DNA from: Chitinophagaceae bacterium
GTDB taxonomy: Bacteria > Bacteroidota > Bacteroidia > Chitinophagales > Chitinophagaceae
DNA length: 64,000 nt
Assembly (NCBI GenBank): GCA_947455215.1
Contig: CANGNA010000010.1
Coordinates: 1-64,000, forward strand
Direction: 5' to 3'
The notes under the pieces were generated by a model that saw nothing but the letters and a program-made list of their open reading frames with translations, had not been told where the DNA came from and made no database searches. A program made the position numbers and the translations under genes. Of the stretch, positions 48,055 through 55,564 are shown in pieces (the first letter of the stretch is position 1; each line of letters opens with the position of its first letter).

Positions 48055-48882
48055 ATGGCGGGCATGCATCCTATAGGTATTTTCGATTCCGGTTACGGCG
48101 GGCTTACTGTGTTCCGGTCTATAGCTGCACAAATGCCGGGCTACGATTATATATACCTGGGCGACAATGGCCGTGCACCGTATGGCAACCGCTCTTTCGA
48201 GACGGTATATGAATATACGTTGCAGTGTGTGCGCTGGTTCTTCGACCAGGGGTGCCCGCTGGTCATTATAGCCTGTAATACAGCATCGGCCAAGTCCCTG
48301 AGAACAATACAGCAAAATGACCTGCCTGGCCTGGCGCCCGATAACAGGGTACTTGGCGTTATCCGCCCAACAGCCGAGGTAATAGGGACTTATACGCGTA
48401 CCGGATCGGTGGGCATATTGGGCACACGCGGAACGGTCAATTCAAGGTCGTACGAGATAGAGATAAGTAAATTTTTCCCCAATGTAAAGGTACACCCGCT
48501 GGCATGCCCTATATGGGTGCCGCTGGTAGAGTATGGCGAATATGATACACCCGGTGCCGATTTTTTTGTAAAGAAGTATATAGACGAGCTAATGGCAGCG
48601 GCCCCCGACCTGGATACTGTGCTGCTGGCCTGTACACACTACCCATTGCTACTGAATGCCATAAAAAGGCACTTGCCACCTAATGTATCAGTAGTAGCCC
48701 AGGGAGATATTGTGGCCAGGAGCCTGCAACAATACCTGGAGCGGCACAATGATATGAAAGACCGCCTGACCACTAATGGCACTATGCGTTTCTTTACCAC
48801 CGATGATACCCGCGATTTTGATAAGCATGGCGCGGCGTTTTTTGGGAAGGCGATACATTCTGAATTCGTGCACCTTACCTGA
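48055..48882 (+). CDS. murI: Glutamate racemase (MurI)
   Basis: The 275-residue cytosolic enzyme makes D-glutamate for peptidoglycan. Both catalytic cysteines are visible in their motifs: IIACNTASAKSL (near residue 75) and LLACTHYPLLLNA (near 185). The substrate loop HPIGIFDSGYGGLTVF and the LGDNGRAPYGNRS segment lie at the N-terminus. The start could be 48055 (MAGMHPIG) or 48064 (MHPIG). With the promoter box ending at 48049 the first would be leaderless and the second would have about 8 bases of leader. It is divergent from porZ. Confidence 0.95.
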   Translation: MAGMHPIGIFDSGYGGLTVFRSIAAQMPGYDYIYLGDNGRAPYGNRSFETVYEYTLQCVRWFFDQGCPLVIIACNTASAKSLRTIQQNDLPGLAPDNRVLGVIRPTAEVIGTYTRTGSVGILGTRGTVNSRSYEIEISKFFPNVKVHPLACPIWVPLVEYGEYDTPGADFFVKKYIDELMAAAPDLDTVLLACTHYPLLLNAIKRHLPPNVSVVAQGDIVARSLQQYLERHNDMKDRLTTNGTMRFFTTDDTRDFDKHGAAFFGKAIHSEFVHLT

Positions 48883-48925
48883 CGGGCTTAGATCGGTCTG
48901 TCTAAAATAATGTATTTTAGCGCCC

Positions 48926-50047
48926 ATGCTGATGACTGAGACCCCGGCTGCTCCCAAACACTTGTCTTACCTCGACTCCGCAAGGGGGATAGCTGCTATT
49001 ATGGTAATGGTCTATCACTTCATCGTATTCCGCTATGGCGATGAACTGCCGGTAAAAGTAGCCTCTATCGTTTTTAACGGCAGTGATGCTGTTTCCTTCT
49101 TTTTTGTGCTCAGCGGGTTTGTATTGTCTTATAAAACGGTAGTACTGGGCGAGTCCATGGATGTGGGCCGTTTCTTTGTGAGCCGTTTCTTCAGGCTGTG
49201 GCCGGCTTATTTTTTAACGCTGTTGCTTAATGTCAACTACAACCTCAGCCTGTTCCATTACTCAGCAGAAGGCTTCAGGGAGGTGTTCATTGAGAACAAT
49301 AATGGTTTCTGGCAGGAATTAATGCTGCTCCGTTCAGTGGGTCATTATTATATACCGGGGTGGACACTGGGTGTAGAGATGACCTTATCGCTGTTGGTGC
49401 CCTTCTGGATCATCATTGGTAAGAAAAGTCCCAGGTTCATCTGGTGGCTGATATTGGTAAACCTGCTGGGGTTCATCAATATCTACTTTACGCACTTTAT
49501 GCTGGGTATCTTGCTTAGCTTCCTGTATACCTATATTAGTTCAGCATCCTTCAAGGCCACGCGCTGGTATCAATACCGTTATGCGCTTATAGCTGCGGCC
49601 ATTGTATTGTTTTCCATTCGCCACATAGAGCGGATATCTCATTTTGGGCCATCGTACTTCGAGGTGGCCAGGTTCTTTGGTGTCGACTTTTTCCACTACA
49701 CGGGTTTTGCCTCATTCGTGTTCCTGGCTGCTATCATACAAAGCCCTAAAGCCAGGCAGGTGCTGGCCCATGGCATCCTTACGTTCTTTGGTAAGATATC
49801 TTATGGTATCTACCTGATGCACTGGCTGATAGTGGTGTACGCGTATTCGTTCCTCGATCAGCTGAAACAAAGCATGCCGGAAAATGCCGCACTGGGCCTG
49901 TTGCTGGCGGCTACCATAGCGGCTACTATATTGTCGGCGGTATTGCTGCACTACCTTGTAGAGCTGCCATTTATAAAGATGGGGAAGAACATAGCACGCA
50001 AAATGAAGCCTACACTTATTGTAGGCAATGAACCCCTGGTGCAATAA
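48926..50047 (+). CDS. Acyltransferase 3 family membrane protein
   Basis: The 373-residue protein has about ten membrane helices and the acyltransferase 3 signature: HLSYLDSARGIAAIMVMVYH with the catalytic histidine, SFFFVLSGFVLSY, FVSRFFRLWPAYFLTLLLN and the later FFGKISYGIYLMHW. These enzymes acylate (usually O-acetylate) sugars of exported polysaccharides or peptidoglycan. It is a separate unit about 4 kb from the polysaccharide operon, so any link is an inference. It converges on the holin-X operon and shares a hairpin terminator with it. Confidence 0.9.
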   Translation: MLMTETPAAPKHLSYLDSARGIAAIMVMVYHFIVFRYGDELPVKVASIVFNGSDAVSFFFVLSGFVLSYKTVVLGESMDVGRFFVSRFFRLWPAYFLTLLLNVNYNLSLFHYSAEGFREVFIENNNGFWQELMLLRSVGHYYIPGWTLGVEMTLSLLVPFWIIIGKKSPRFIWWLILVNLLGFINIYFTHFMLGILLSFLYTYISSASFKATRWYQYRYALIAAAIVLFSIRHIERISHFGPSYFEVARFFGVDFFHYTGFASFVFLAAIIQSPKARQVLAHGILTFFGKISYGIYLMHWLIVVYAYSFLDQLKQSMPENAALGLLLAATIAATILSAVLLHYLVELPFIKMGKNIARKMKPTLIVGNEPLVQ

Positions 50048-50074
50048 AAAACGACAGCTAAAAAGCTGCCGTTT
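50046..50074 (-). terminator. Shared terminator hairpin between converging genes
   Basis: Stem AACG-A-CAGCT / AGCTG-C-CGTT around AAAA. On the minus strand it is followed by TTTTTTA, so it should end the YtxH/holin-X operon; on the plus strand the T run is weak. It overlaps the last codons of the gene at 50058. Confidence 0.7.
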
Positions 50075-50555
50075 CCCTGCTTGCGCGTTTTTTTTCCTGT
50101 TGTTTCTTTATTAAATGCCTTGTGCCTTTAAAAGCCAGTTCTATCGCTTTCCATTTCAGGTAGCCCAGTATCACTTCTTTGGCTACCGACCCTGCTGCTT
50201 TTTTCACCTTATGCATTACAGTGTGGTGCAGCGCTTCTTCATCTACCGGCCCTGCCACGCGCACCTTATCTATCTTTGTCTTTTTGAACGTGAGTTTGTC
50301 CTCAACGGTTTTAAAAAGGCGTTTCTGGATGATGGGCAGCAGTGTAGCAATGAACGGATTGGATATAGGCAACATGCCTATGAGCGATGATATATCGAAG
50401 CCACCTGCCTTTTCACTATCGCCGGAGCGTTTGCCGGTAAGTGCGCTAAGGGAGAACAGCTCTTCCTTATTCAGCTCATCCAGTTGCCTGTTCAGGCGCT
50501 TTTTTTCCTGCTCCAGTGCCTTAAGGCTATTGAGTTCCCTGGGATAGATATTCAT
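50058..50555 (-). CDS. Hypothetical protein of the YtxH/holin-X operon
   Basis: This 165-residue protein is not recognised by a domain name. It starts with a heptad-like coiled coil (LKALEQEKKRLNRQLDELNK). It has a mildly hydrophobic middle (FDISSLIGMLPISNPFIATL) and a basic second half rich in Lys and Val, ending KKQQEKKRASRETAAF. It is the last of three closely spaced minus-strand genes (5 bases after the holin-X gene). The context suggests an envelope-associated protein that works with the two small membrane proteins. Confidence 0.65.
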   Translation of the reverse strand: MNIYPRELNSLKALEQEKKRLNRQLDELNKEELFSLSALTGKRSGDSEKAGGFDISSLIGMLPISNPFIATLLPIIQKRLFKTVEDKLTFKKTKIDKVRVAGPVDEEALHHTVMHKVKKAAGSVAKEVILGYLKWKAIELAFKGTRHLIKKQQEKKRASRETAAF

Positions 50556-50560
50556 TGCGG

Positions 50561-50926
50561 TTACTTTTTAACAGGTTCATCGTCATCATCTTCTTTACGC
50601 TTTTCTGTAAGTACCTTGATGAATAGCCCGGCAAAAAAATTAGTTATGTTCTTGCTTAACCCTAAAGTGGCAAACAGCATGAGTACGAAGACGCCCATGG
50701 TAGCAAAGTGTGCCCCTACCTTAGGCATACCCATTTCTACAAAAGCTTCGGATATGCCCAGCCCCATGAACATAATGATCACGAAGAGTATGAACATGCA
50801 GATGAGCGAGAACATAACGTAGCTAAGTACCTTGGCCGTTCCGCTCATAATGCTGAGCTTGGCCAGTTGCACGTGTACGTCTATGTACGCTCCTATTTTG
50901 TCTTTGATATTGCTGAATAGGCTCAT
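50561..50926 (-). CDS. Holin-X-like (phage_holin_3_6) small membrane protein
   Basis: The 121-residue protein has an amphipathic N-terminus (LFSNIKDKIGAYIDVHVQLA). Two long hydrophobic hairpin helices follow (VMFSLICMFILFVIIMFMGL and FATMGVFVLMLFATLGLSKN) and then an acidic, charged tail (KRKEDDDDEPVKK). This matches the widespread phage_holin_3_6/holin-X family, which is normally chromosomal and not lytic. The ATG at 50926 is preferred over a TTG two codons upstream. It is the middle gene of the operon with the YtxH-domain gene (15 bases upstream). Confidence 0.8.
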   Translation of the reverse strand: MSLFSNIKDKIGAYIDVHVQLAKLSIMSGTAKVLSYVMFSLICMFILFVIIMFMGLGISEAFVEMGMPKVGAHFATMGVFVLMLFATLGLSKNITNFFAGLFIKVLTEKRKEDDDDEPVKK

Positions 50927-50941
50927 AAGCAAGGCTGTGGA

Positions 50942-51136
50942 TTAAGAGTGATAGATCTCTTCTTCCAGATCGGCCGTTTTCTTGGCGAATTTGCTCTTAA
51001 GACTGTCCAATGATTTTTTCACCTTGTCCAGGTCTTCCTGGCGGGTTTCTTTGTCTGTTGCGAGTACATAACCTACTGCTACGCCAACTGCTGCACCTAT
51101 AAGGAAGGTAGCAATTGTATTACCTGTTTTTGCCAT
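50942..51136 (-). CDS. YtxH domain protein
   Basis: The 64-residue protein has one N-terminal membrane helix with small-residue packing (TIATFLIGAAVGVAVGYVLA) and a charged coiled tail (DKVKKSLDSLKSKFAKKTAD). YtxH proteins are small envelope proteins frequently induced by stress; function is unknown. It is the first gene of a three-gene operon and follows a good -7 box, TAACTTTG, at 51199-51192 with a leader of about 50 bases. Confidence 0.82.
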   Translation of the reverse strand: MAKTGNTIATFLIGAAVGVAVGYVLATDKETRQEDLDKVKKSLDSLKSKFAKKTADLEEEIYHS

Positions 51137-51191
51137 AAAAATGTGTATTTAATTAAATGATGTTCTGCTTATTGCAATAAAAATACCATGC

Positions 51192-51199
51192 CAAAGTTA
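51192..51199 (-). promoter_or_regulatory. -7 box TAACTTTG of the YtxH/holin-X operon
   Basis: Exact TAnnTTTG match on the minus strand, 55 bases before the YtxH ATG and 16 bases after the nadD stop. It separates the operon from nadD. Confidence 0.55.
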
Positions 51200-51215
51200 C
51201 GAAACAAGGCAAAAT

Positions 51216-51788
51216 CTATTTTGTATAATATTTGTTATCCAGAATATATTGCTCTACCGCCGCCGGTACTATGTATTTGATAGACCTTTTCTCTTTTATC
51301 TGGCGGCGTATGTAGGTAGAGGATATCTGCAGCAGGGGGGCTTCCAGCAGCGTAACCTGGGCGCCGTAGGTGTCTTCTATATCAAAGCCGGGGCGGTTGT
51401 ATACCACAAAAGAATAGCGGGCAACCAGTTGCTCAAAGTTCTTCCATCTGTGCAGGTTCTGGAAGCTGTCTGCGCCCATGATCACCGAAAAACGCTCCAA
51501 CGGGAACTTTTCTGTAAGGTAGGTGAGCGTATCTATGGTGTACGATGGCTTGGGCAGATTGAACTCCACATTGCTGGCCCTGAACTTAGGATTGTCTTCT
51601 ATGGCCAGGTTCACCAGGTGCAGCCTGTCGTGCTCATTGAGCAGGGAATGTGAATCTTTAAGCGGATTATGCGGCGATACCACAAACCATATCTTGGTGA
51701 TATCAGTATGTTCTATGATGTGGTTGGCTACTATTAAATGCCCGGTGTGTATGGGGTTGAAACTACCGAAGTATAATCCGATGTGCAT
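51216..51788 (-). CDS. nadD: Nicotinate-nucleotide adenylyltransferase (NadD)
   Basis: The 190-residue cytosolic enzyme adenylates nicotinate mononucleotide in NAD synthesis. The nucleotidyltransferase motif GSFNPIHTGHLIVANH is at residues 8-23, followed by WFVVSPHNPLK, SVIMGADSFQNLHRWKNFEQ and the C-terminal ISSTYIRRQIKEKRSIKYIV. The ATG at 51788 gives the family-typical start MHIGLYFG. A GTG at 51818 lies upstream of the promoter box (51802-51795) and is excluded. With the box only 6 bases before the ATG, the mRNA should be nearly leaderless. Confidence 0.95.
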   Translation of the reverse strand: MHIGLYFGSFNPIHTGHLIVANHIIEHTDITKIWFVVSPHNPLKDSHSLLNEHDRLHLVNLAIEDNPKFRASNVEFNLPKPSYTIDTLTYLTEKFPLERFSVIMGADSFQNLHRWKNFEQLVARYSFVVYNRPGFDIEDTYGAQVTLLEAPLLQISSTYIRRQIKEKRSIKYIVPAAVEQYILDNKYYTK

Positions 51789-51794
51789 AAGTTG

Positions 51795-51802
51795 CAAAGA
51801 TA
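51795..51802 (-). promoter_or_regulatory. -7 box TATCTTTG for nadD
   Basis: Exact TAnnTTTG match on the minus strand ending 6 bases before the nadD ATG. It implies a leader of about 0-2 nt. Confidence 0.55.
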
Positions 51803-51996
51803 AAAACAGTGGCGACACGAACAGCGTAAGCTGTATTTAATCATTTATCCTTAATGTGTTCGATCAGGATGGTCAGGATAGGAAGGATCGTTACCGGAAT
51901 TGTACGTGTTGGGCGGAGACGCAACATATTCCGCCTGCCGACGATAAACGACCCAGAGACGGTAGGTCTCCTACTTCTGGAAATGTTTTTTAACTG

Positions 51997-52635
51997 TTAC
52001 TTCCAGTCCAGCAGGCCAAAGTCGGTGACCAGGCGGCAAATGCTGCCATAGTCGTCGAAGCCTATGTAAGTAGCATAAAGGCCCTCGCCGTAGCCGCTGG
52101 AGAAGATGGCCACATTACTGTTCTTGCCCTCCCACATCAGCCAGCTGCGGGTATCTTTATAGTTTTTGCGCATCTCGCGCGATATGGTGGACAGGTTAAT
52201 GTCCTCTTTGTACAGGCTGTCGTACTCTACGTAGCCCGAACTATCCATAAAGGCACCAGTGCCCGATTCTATATCATAACCAAATATCTCATCGGCTTCC
52301 AGGTCTTTTACATCCTGGCCTTCGGTAAGGGCGTACGTCCATTTTACAGGCTTAGTGTCGGTAAACTTGATGCGGGCCAGGGCCACGCGCTCATCATCAT
52401 TGTTGATGGTGGCCACTGCCAGCTGCACCGGGTATTGCCCCTTGGGGAATTCGATATCGAAAGCCTCTTCCAGGTATAGTGCCAGTGGATCGCAGGCATA
52501 TAAACGTCCGTCCTTAATGTTCAGCCTGCCAATATCTACCATAGAGAATTGCAGCAGATCGCCATCAGCATCTTTCTGCGCAAAACCTGGCGTAAAGGCT
52601 GTTTCCAGGAAAGCGGGAGCGTTAAGGAATACCAT
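51997..52635 (-). CDS. DUF4241 domain protein
   Basis: The 212-residue protein has no signal peptide and carries the DUF4241 pattern. An N-terminal beta region (GRLNIKDGRLYACDPLALYL, GQYPVQLAVATINNDDERVA) leads to the conserved C-terminus with VAIFSSGYGEGLYATYIGFD and ICRLVTDFGLLDWK. The family is common in firmicutes and Bacteroidota and has no proven function; some members are linked to polymorphic-toxin immunity loci, but I see no toxin gene here. It lies 11 bases downstream of the beta-barrel gene and is probably co-transcribed with it. Confidence 0.8.
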   Translation of the reverse strand: MVFLNAPAFLETAFTPGFAQKDADGDLLQFSMVDIGRLNIKDGRLYACDPLALYLEEAFDIEFPKGQYPVQLAVATINNDDERVALARIKFTDTKPVKWTYALTEGQDVKDLEADEIFGYDIESGTGAFMDSSGYVEYDSLYKEDINLSTISREMRKNYKDTRSWLMWEGKNSNVAIFSSGYGEGLYATYIGFDDYGSICRLVTDFGLLDWK

Positions 52636-52646
52636 ACTTTGGGATA

Positions 52647-53408
52647 TTAAAGGCCTGTGATACAGAAGCCTACAGACGCAGGGGTAAGAGCCGGGCCGTT
52701 GTTCTCTTTAAACGCGTTGGTGATGTTGTAAGAGCCGAACACAGACATGTTGCCCCAGCCTATGCGTGCAGTGGCAGCAAAATTCCACGGGCTGTAGTAG
52801 CGCTTGGTGTTCTCTTTATACTTCACATTGATACCGCCTACAGAGGTAAGCTCTTTGGTATGCGCACCCAGGAAGGCACCTACGGTAACGCCCACGGCAG
52901 CTTTGAAGCCCATATTGCGGTTCTGCTTATTGCTGAAGTAGCGCAGTTCGAACGGGGCCTGAAGGTAAGTAGTGTTCACCTTGTAGCGTTTGCCCGGCGT
53001 AGGATCTGCAATGATGCGTGCGGCCGTAACCGAGCCGGTATCTGTATTGACCAGCATTTGCTTGTCCAGATATACAACAGATGTATTGATACCCAGGCCT
53101 GCAGCAAAACTCATGTTCGACTTTTTGATGGGGAAATCGTAGCAGAGGTATGCGTTAAAAACGTAGCCAAAGCCCTTTGTTTTAACAGAGTCGGGCTTGC
53201 TCACCCAATTGTTGTAGCCCAGCTGCACCATCACAAAATCGCGCGATGGCTTAACGATGCCTGTATTCTTATTGCCAAACGTTACTGCAGAGCTGTCTTT
53301 AACAGACCTGTCCTGTCCGCCGGAGTTGACATATACATTGCTCTTTTGGGCAAATGACAGCGCAGACAGCGTGAACAGCAAAGAAAATAATGCAATACGT
53401 TTGAGCAT
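52647..53408 (-). CDS. Outer-membrane beta-barrel protein
   Basis: The 253-residue protein has a signal peptide (LKRIALFSLLFTLSALSFAQ) and alternating amphipathic strands with aromatic girdle residues, for example FVMVQLGYNNWVSKPDSVKT, GFGYVFNAYLCYDFPIKKSN and AATARIGWGNMSVFGSYNIT. It looks like a small porin-like or OmpW/OmpA-barrel-type protein; the ligand is unknown. A -7 box TATATTTG (53433-53426) lies 17 bases upstream of the ATG. The DUF4241 gene follows in the same transcript. Confidence 0.75.
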   Translation of the reverse strand: MLKRIALFSLLFTLSALSFAQKSNVYVNSGGQDRSVKDSSAVTFGNKNTGIVKPSRDFVMVQLGYNNWVSKPDSVKTKGFGYVFNAYLCYDFPIKKSNMSFAAGLGINTSVVYLDKQMLVNTDTGSVTAARIIADPTPGKRYKVNTTYLQAPFELRYFSNKQNRNMGFKAAVGVTVGAFLGAHTKELTSVGGINVKYKENTKRYYSPWNFAATARIGWGNMSVFGSYNITNAFKENNGPALTPASVGFCITGL

Positions 53409-53425
53409 AGTTTTGAATTAGTGTG

Positions 53426-53433
53426 CAAATATA
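53426..53433 (-). promoter_or_regulatory. -7 box TATATTTG for the beta-barrel gene
   Basis: Exact TAnnTTTG match on the minus strand, 17 bases before the ATG at 53408. Confidence 0.5.
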
Positions 53434-53473
53434 ATAGCTGGGCAATGGAAATTTTGTTAAAAAAAGACAATAT

Positions 53474-53510
53474 AATGGCTCGATGGCTTAATGGCTCAAT
53501 TGCTCAATGG
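53474..53510 (+). repeat. Short-period ATGGCTC/TTAATGGCTC repeat tract
   Basis: Built from the same words (ATGGCTCGATGGCTTAATGG, then CTCAATTGCTCAATGG) as the tract at 37304-37368. It lies in the divergent gap between the beta-barrel gene and tadA. Confidence 0.6.
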
Positions 53511-53616
53511 GGTTTGGGTGTGAAATGGCTGGTTAAGATCGTCTTATTTTCTGGTTGACTTAATTAGGTTTGGGTACGAAATGCCTTAATAAGAATGCCG
53601 TATTTTGTGCCCGATT

Positions 53617-54060
53617 ATGGAATACACGGACGAGCATTTTATGAAGGAGGCGCTGAAGCAGGCCAGGCTGGCATACGATGCCGGTGAGATACCTATTGGC
53701 GCCGTGGTGGTGTGGGGCAATAAGATAATAGCCCGTGGCCACAACCAGGTAGAGCAGCTGAACGACAGCACCGCCCATGCCGAAATGATAGCCCTTACCG
53801 CAGCCTTTAACGAGCTGGGTAGCAAATACCTGCCCGAGGCTACCCTGTATGTAACCGTAGAGCCCTGCCTGATGTGTTGCGGCGCCCTGTACTGGAGCAA
53901 AGTGAAGCGGATAGTATATGGCGCCGAGGATGTGAAGAACGGCTACCATAAGACCACTGGCGATAACTGGCCCTTCCACCAGAAGGCAGACCTGACCAAA
54001 GGCATATTGGCGGCAGAATGCGGCCAGCTGATGAAAGACTTTTTTGCTGCACTGAGGTAG
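53617..54060 (+). CDS. tadA: tRNA adenosine deaminase (TadA-type nucleoside deaminase)
   Basis: The 147-residue cytosolic enzyme converts adenosine-34 of tRNA-Arg(ACG) to inosine. The zinc deaminase motifs are intact: HAEMIALTAAF with the catalytic Glu, and EPCLMCCGALYWSKVKRIVY with the two zinc cysteines. The N-terminus EYTDEHFMKEALKQARLAYD is typical of TadA; guanine deaminases of similar size differ in the C-terminal helix, so a small doubt remains. A TTG at 53605 lies within the promoter-like TATTTTG and is not used; the ATG at 53617 is preferred. Confidence 0.88.
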   Translation: MEYTDEHFMKEALKQARLAYDAGEIPIGAVVVWGNKIIARGHNQVEQLNDSTAHAEMIALTAAFNELGSKYLPEATLYVTVEPCLMCCGALYWSKVKRIVYGAEDVKNGYHKTTGDNWPFHQKADLTKGILAAECGQLMKDFFAALR

Positions 54061-54157
54061 TGAAAATGATTAGCGTTAGCGTAGTACCATACCGTACTTT
54101 TTGTTTGATAGGACGTCTATTAGATAATCTTGTAGATTGTATTATATTTTTGCTGAC

Positions 54158-55165
54158 ATGCGGACTAAAAGGAACAGTCGTGTTTATGAAGATTTGCTTG
54201 CCGACATTGGGATGACATTAATATCGGCAAAGCAAACGGTAGCTTTAGCTATCAATGCGGAATTGGTAAAGGCCAATTGGAATATAGGTAAGCATATAGT
54301 TGAGTTTGAACAACATGGTGAGACAAAAGCTAATTACGGAGACGCATTATTAAGTAATCTGGCCAGAGATCTTAAACTGGCCTACGGCAAAGGATTTAGC
54401 AAAAGCAATCTATACTTGTGCAGGCAATTCTATCTGAAGTATCCAATTTTCCAGACACTGTCTGGAAAATTAAGCTGGAGTCATTATTCGGAGTTAGTCA
54501 CAATAACTGATGATAAAGAACGACAATTTTATGAACATTTAGCTATTAAAGAAAACCTGAGCTTTAGAGAATTGAAGCGACAGATAGATTCTGTGGTATT
54601 CCATAGGACGCTTTTAAGTAAAAATAAAAAGCAAGGGTCAAATGAAAATGGTTTAGTGTCAATTAATATAACCGATGTTGTAAAAGACCCATATATTTTT
54701 GAATTTCTCGGACTCCCGAAACAATCAATAATTACAGAAAAAGTTTTAGAAAGGAAACTAATAGACAATCTGCAGAATTTTCTTTTAGAACTTGGTAAAG
54801 GCTTTACGTTTGTTGCTAAACAGTATAAGATCACATTAGATAATCAGCATTACTTTATTGATCTGCTATTTTATCATAGGATATTGAAGTGTTTTATTCT
54901 TATTGACCTTAAAACGAGAAAGGTAAAACACCAGGATATTGGGCAGATGAATATGTACCTAAACTATTTTAAGGAAGAGGAAAATACTATTGATGATAAT
55001 GAACCTATAGGATTAATAATAGCAGCTGACAAGCATGAATTATTAGTTAAATACGCAACCGGTGGAATTTCCAACAAGATATTTGTATCGAAGTATCAGT
55101 TATACTTGCCGGATAAAAATGCCATTGAACAGCGATTGAAGCAACTTATTGATACTGATAATTAA
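54158..55165 (+). CDS. YhcG/DUF1016-family PDDEXK nuclease-domain protein
   Basis: The 335-residue protein has the DUF1016 N-terminal helical domain (KANWNIGKHIVEFEQHGETK, FSKSNLYLCRQFYLKYPIFQ, LSWSHYSELVTITDDKERQF). The C-terminal PDDEXK nuclease-like domain has GKGFTFVAKQYKITLDNQHY, FIDLLFYHRILKCFILIDLK and GQMNMYLNYF. The role of these proteins is not settled; they are often scattered in accessory regions. The coding sequence is visibly richer in A+T than tadA and the Rieske gene on either side, and it uses different codons, which suggests acquisition. Its TAA overlaps the ATG of the Rieske gene by one base (TAATG). The ATG at 54158 is preferred over a TTG at 54137. Confidence 0.88.
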   Translation: MRTKRNSRVYEDLLADIGMTLISAKQTVALAINAELVKANWNIGKHIVEFEQHGETKANYGDALLSNLARDLKLAYGKGFSKSNLYLCRQFYLKYPIFQTLSGKLSWSHYSELVTITDDKERQFYEHLAIKENLSFRELKRQIDSVVFHRTLLSKNKKQGSNENGLVSINITDVVKDPYIFEFLGLPKQSIITEKVLERKLIDNLQNFLLELGKGFTFVAKQYKITLDNQHYFIDLLFYHRILKCFILIDLKTRKVKHQDIGQMNMYLNYFKEEENTIDDNEPIGLIIAADKHELLVKYATGGISNKIFVSKYQLYLPDKNAIEQRLKQLIDTDN

Positions 55166-55488
55166 TGAGCATGTATACCTGGCATAAAACTGAGGCCACT
55201 TTTACACAACTGGAAGAGAACAAACCTACCGAGACCACAACCGGCACCAAGAAGGTAGGGCTGCTTAAACGCAACGGCAAAGTACATGCGTTTGCTGCAT
55301 TGTGCCCCCACGCAGGCGCGCCCATGTGCGCTGGCTGGCTGGATGGTATGGGCCGCCTGGTGTGCCCCCTGCACAAATACCGCTTCGACCCCACCAATGG
55401 CCGCAACACCAGCGGCGAAGGGTATAAACTATTTACCTACCCCGTAGAGGTAAGAGGTGATGAGGTGTTTATTGGGTTGGTGGGGTAG
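55165..55488 (+). CDS. Rieske [2Fe-2S] ferredoxin-like protein
   Basis: The 107-residue soluble protein has a complete Rieske cluster site: Cys47-Pro-His49 (CPHAGAP) and Cys67-x2-His70 (CPLHKYRFD). It is of the small type that supplies electrons to oxygenases or serves as the small subunit of nitrite reductase. No oxygenase or reductase partner is in the window. It starts at the ATG overlapping the YhcG stop codon. Confidence 0.9.
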   Translation: MSMYTWHKTEATFTQLEENKPTETTTGTKKVGLLKRNGKVHAFAALCPHAGAPMCAGWLDGMGRLVCPLHKYRFDPTNGRNTSGEGYKLFTYPVEVRGDEVFIGLVG

Positions 55489-55502
55489 AGGTTGCATCCA
55501 CT

Positions 55503-55541
55503 TAAAAAATAAAAAAAGTGCCGGTTGTTACAACCGGCACT
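55503..55541 (-). terminator. Intrinsic terminator of the DEAD-box gene
   Basis: A perfect 11-bp stem (AGTGCCGGTTG, 55517-55527, with CAACCGGCACT, 55531-55541) with a 3-base loop. On the minus strand it is followed by TTTTTTTATTTTTT. It lies 24 bases past the helicase stop codon. Confidence 0.9.
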
Positions 55542-55564
55542 CAGATAAAATAGTATTTGATATA

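Noticed and set aside
51841-51996. A hidden gene or RNA between nadD and the DUF4241 gene
   Set aside because: No frame with coding signal is present; only a weak GGCGGA/TCCGCC inverted repeat is visible, which is not enough to name an element.
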